This document shows, in pieces, positions 6,260-7,570 of a DNA stretch of 7,570 nt (positions are counted from its first letter, which is position 1; the number at the start of each line of letters is the position of its first letter). Position numbers and translations under genes: made by a program. Origin of the DNA: Candidatus Avelusimicrobium stercoris (lineage in GTDB: Bacteria; Elusimicrobiota; Elusimicrobia; Elusimicrobiales; Elusimicrobiaceae); assembly GCA_002432025.1 (NCBI GenBank), contig DJFE01000016.1, positions 328-7,897 on the forward strand, written 5' to 3'. The notes below the pieces were generated by a model. It saw only the letters and a list, made by a program, of their open reading frames with translations, did not search any database and was not told the origin of the DNA.

Positions 6260-6655
6260 CTCATCGTAATCCGTCCGTTTGTAAGTAATAAATCCTAAAT
6301 GTTCGTAAAATTCCACCGCCTGCGGGTTCTGCTCGTTTACCGTAAGTTCACGCAAGCCATAATGTGCCAGTGCGTATTGAACCAGCCGGCGGCCGAGGCC
6401 TTTTCCCCTCTCTTGGGGAGCAACAAATAGCATTTCAAGCCGCCCTTTTTCTACCCCCATAAAGGCAACCGGAGCGCCCTCTTCCGCTACGATTAAATGC
6501 TCCACTTGCCTTAACGCCTGCGGCACATAGTTTTTTATTTTGCTTATTTCCGCCGGGGAGAGGAACAAATGCGTTTTCCGCACGGAATTGTCCCACACGG
6601 CTTCTAATTGCGCCACCAACTGCGGCCCGCGGTGGCTTACTTCAACTATTTTCAT
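6257..6655 (-). CDS. GNAT-family N-acetyltransferase, YjaB-like, probably C-terminally truncated
   Basis: An acetyl-CoA-dependent acetyltransferase; the acceptor is unknown. The 132-residue reading shows VWDNSVRKTHLFLS near 20-33, as in E. coli YjaB; beta4 LEMLFVAP (73-80); the acetyl-CoA loop QERGKGLG (81-88); and motif B VNEQNPQAVEFYEHLGF (106-122). The protein stops at KRTDYDE, just before the last beta strand that relatives have, and that strand (PYPLLYMKL) is still encoded in frame directly after the stop. The gene is therefore either freshly inactivated, a tolerated truncation, or a sequencing error. There is no Shine-Dalgarno; TATAAT lies 7 nt before the ATG. It starts 39 nt after the prepilin stop on the same strand. 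Family is certain, activity doubtful. Confidence 0.88.
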   Translation of the reverse strand: MKIVEVSHRGPQLVAQLEAVWDNSVRKTHLFLSPAEISKIKNYVPQALRQVEHLIVAEEGAPVAFMGVEKGRLEMLFVAPQERGKGLGRRLVQYALAHYGLRELTVNEQNPQAVEFYEHLGFITYKRTDYDE

Positions 6656-6662
6656 AATAGTT

Positions 6663-6668
6663 ATTATA
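6663..6668 (-). promoter_or_regulatory. Candidate GNAT -10 box, leaderless arrangement
   Basis: The minus strand reads TATAAT, 7 nt (AACTATT), then ATG at 6655. Spacing and the CTATT-ATG ending match the hydF start. The -35 candidate is weak (TTTATT at 17 nt). Confidence 0.5.
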
Positions 6669-6694
6669 CGATACTTACCGTTACAAATAAAAAT

Positions 6695-7513
6695 CTACTG
6701 GATTACAAACCGCCGCCAAGAGCCGTCGCTGTCCTCTTCCGAGGATCCGATTTCGCTGCATATTTCTACTGCTTTTTTATTGCTTGGCGGAGCCGCACAA
6801 TAGATTTTCCCGGGCAAATGTATGCCACGGAAATCACCCGAAGCCACAATAACATAAAAATATTTTTCAGCCGAGCGGGAAATAGCAAAACGCCCGTTTT
6901 TTAATTGGTCGGGACTGTCCCAATTAAAATTTTTTGCCAGAGATCGCGGAAACGATAACGTAAGCGCATCCAAAGAAGACGCATACCGCAAATTTTGCAT
7001 ATAATACAATTCCTGTGCCTGACGCACCGAACGCACCAAACCAACGGCTTCCATAGCGCGCGTTTTTTCTACCACTTTTTCATATTGCGGCACGGCCACC
7101 GCCGCCAATATGCCGATAATGAGGACGACAACTAATAGTTCAATCAAGGTAAAACCTAAACTAGCCGTACGAAAAGTATTTGCCGTGCGGCCACTGATGC
7201 TAGTAGCGTCATTCTGGAAAGTTGGCTGGCGCGGAGCGTTCCAGAATCTGTTGTTGCGAAACAGCGAGATTCCGTACAGAAACCTTACGGAATGACGTCT
7301 GTTTGGGGTTGCCGTGCGGCCACTTGTTGTTAAGCCGTCATCCCGGAAGGTCTTTATCCGGGATCTGTCGTTGCCGTTGTAGTAGTCATCCCGGGCGTGG
7401 ACCCGGGATCCAGTCCGTTTATAAAGACCTTTTCCTTTTCTATTTCTGGATTCCAGGTTCCCGCTTGTATGCGGGCCCTGGAATGACAACAAAGTATCCG
7501 TAAATCCTTTCAT
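6695..7513 (-). CDS. Type IV prepilin-like protein with a repeat-encoded long leader
   Basis: The precursor of a type IV pilin or pseudopilin, exported through the Sec system and cut by prepilin peptidase. The type III cleavage site is G120|FTLIE, with Glu5 of the mature protein present and the hydrophobic helix LLVVVLIIGILAAVAV (126-141). The 152-residue mature part continues PQYEKVVEKTRAMEA and has a C-terminal Cys pair (YCAAP...VEIC) likely forming a disulfide. The leader is about 120 residues instead of the usual 5-30, and most of it is encoded by five palindromic GTCAT repeats. No ATG, GTG or TTG lies in frame near the cleavage site, so the nearest plausible start is the ATG at 7513. The Shine-Dalgarno AAGGAG, however, is better spaced for an out-of-frame ATG at 7520. 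Pilin identity is firm; whether the long precursor is expressed is not. Confidence 0.8.
   Translation of the reverse strand: MKGFTDTLLSFQGPHTSGNLESRNRKGKGLYKRTGSRVHARDDYYNGNDRSRIKTFRDDGLTTSGRTATPNRRHSVRFLYGISLFRNNRFWNAPRQPTFQNDATSISGRTANTFRTASLGFTLIELLVVVLIIGILAAVAVPQYEKVVEKTRAMEAVGLVRSVRQAQELYYMQNLRYASSLDALTLSFPRSLAKNFNWDSPDQLKNGRFAISRSAEKYFYVIVASGDFRGIHLPGKIYCAAPPSNKKAVEICSEIGSSEEDSDGSWRRFVIQ
7181..7195. repeat. 15-bp direct repeat, copy 1
   Basis: TGCCGTGCGGCCACT is repeated exactly at 7310-7324, an offset of 129 bp (43 codons). In both copies a GTCAT unit starts 26 bp after the GCCGTG. The pair probably marks an old in-frame duplication of a flank plus a palindrome. Confidence 0.75.
7208..7256 (+). 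repeat. GTCAT palindromic unit E (inside prepilin leader)
   Basis: Perfect 9-bp arms ATTCTGGAA (7211-7219) and TTCCAGAAT (7239-7247), ending ATCTGTTGTTG. The loop is longer than in other units (23 nt counted with 7-bp arms) but starts AAAGTT like unit B. Confidence 0.8.
7269..7296 (-). repeat. GTCAT palindromic unit F (inside prepilin leader)
   Basis: On the minus strand it starts GTCATTCCGT and has perfect 7-bp arms (7269-7275 / 7287-7293). The 11-nt loop AAGGTTTCTGT is identical to unit A's. It lies tail-to-tail with unit E. Confidence 0.8.
7310..7324. repeat. 15-bp direct repeat, copy 2
   Basis: Exact copy of 7181-7195, leading into unit G at the same 26-bp distance that copy 1 has to unit E. 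Confidence 0.75.
7337..7371 (+). repeat. GTCAT palindromic unit G (inside prepilin leader)
   Basis: Perfect arms ATCCCGG (7340-7346) and CCGGGAT (7358-7364) around the 11-nt loop AAGGTCTTTAT, ending ATCTGTCGTTG, a one-base variant of the family tail. Confidence 0.8.
7385..7412 (+). repeat. GTCAT palindromic unit H (inside prepilin leader)
   Basis: Perfect 8-bp arms ATCCCGGG (7388-7395) and CCCGGGAT (7402-7409) with a 6-nt loop, ending ATCCAG. Together with unit I it forms a second subfamily with a different tail. Confidence 0.8.
7447..7487 (-). repeat. GTCAT palindromic unit I (inside prepilin leader)
   Basis: Arms ATTCCAGG (7450-7457) and CCTGGAAT (7477-7484), with an inner CCCGC / GCGGG pairing (7460-7464 / 7471-7475) that extends the stem. 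The minus strand starts GTCATTCC and ends ATCCAG. Confidence 0.8.
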
Positions 7514-7525
7514 TTTTCATTTTTT

Positions 7526-7531
7526 CTCCTT
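7526..7531 (-). promoter_or_regulatory. Ribosome binding site upstream of the prepilin
   Basis: The minus strand reads AAGGAG, 5 nt before an ATG at 7520 and 12 nt before the in-frame ATG at 7513. The site clearly serves this gene, but its spacing fits the out-of-frame ATG better. Confidence 0.7.
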
Positions 7532-7570
7532 GTTATGACCTTTATATTTGAGCAAAACGGCCTTTTATAC

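Noticed and set aside
7222..7503. Plus-strand 93-codon open frame across the repeats
   Set aside because: It is a translation of the GTCAT palindromes, which are open on both strands; there is no start signal or domain.

Overview
The window looks like part of the chromosome of a gut-type member of the Elusimicrobiota (an Elusimicrobium-like anaerobe). The reasons are an [FeFe]-hydrogenase maturase, a MEP-pathway isoprenoid operon, and a type IV pilin-like protein with the N-terminus GFTLIELLVVVLIIGILAAV and a C-terminal Cys pair, a style common in that phylum. The taxonomic call is an inference from protein style, not from a marker gene.

Layout. Positions 1-456 hold no gene. They contain a nested set of GTCAT-type palindromic repeats inside a 29-bp imperfect inverted repeat (121-149 / 419-447). 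A bidirectional terminator follows (463-483), then hydF on the minus strand (520-1686). A 95-bp divergent spacer separates hydF from a tight plus-strand operon: a short-chain prenyl diphosphate synthase (ispA-like, 1782-2792), dxs (2801-4654) and a LOG/TIGR00730 nucleotide phosphoribohydrolase (4662-5480). A strong bidirectional terminator (5496-5526) closes the operon and faces three minus-strand genes. Read 5' to 3' on the minus strand, these are a type IV prepilin-like gene (7513-6695), a YjaB-like GNAT acetyltransferase (6655-6257) and an AT-rich gene of unknown function (6196-5555).

How the genes relate. Dxs makes 1-deoxy-xylulose 5-phosphate for the MEP pathway, and the IspA-like enzyme condenses the resulting C5 units. 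LOG-family enzymes can cleave isopentenyl-adenosine monophosphate, so the third gene may be linked to prenyl metabolism; that link is an inference. HydF belongs to fermentative H2 metabolism; hydE, hydG and the hydrogenase are not in this window.

Most unusual points. (1) The prepilin has a predicted leader of about 120 residues, encoded mostly by five copies of the dispersed GTCAT palindromes also found at 121-447. The mature pilin is normal, so the repeats sit in the part of the precursor that prepilin peptidase would remove. (2) The palindromes keep an 11-nt loop while the stem bases change on both sides together. (3) The GNAT gene ends at a TAA exactly where a Gln codon is expected, and the missing family C-terminus is still encoded in frame after it. 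(4) The minus-strand genes hydF, GNAT and the unknown gene lack a clear Shine-Dalgarno but have TATAAT or TATGAT 6-7 nt before the ATG, which suggests leaderless mRNAs. The plus-strand operon genes and the prepilin have Shine-Dalgarno sites. I saw no CRISPR array, tRNA, rRNA or transposase.
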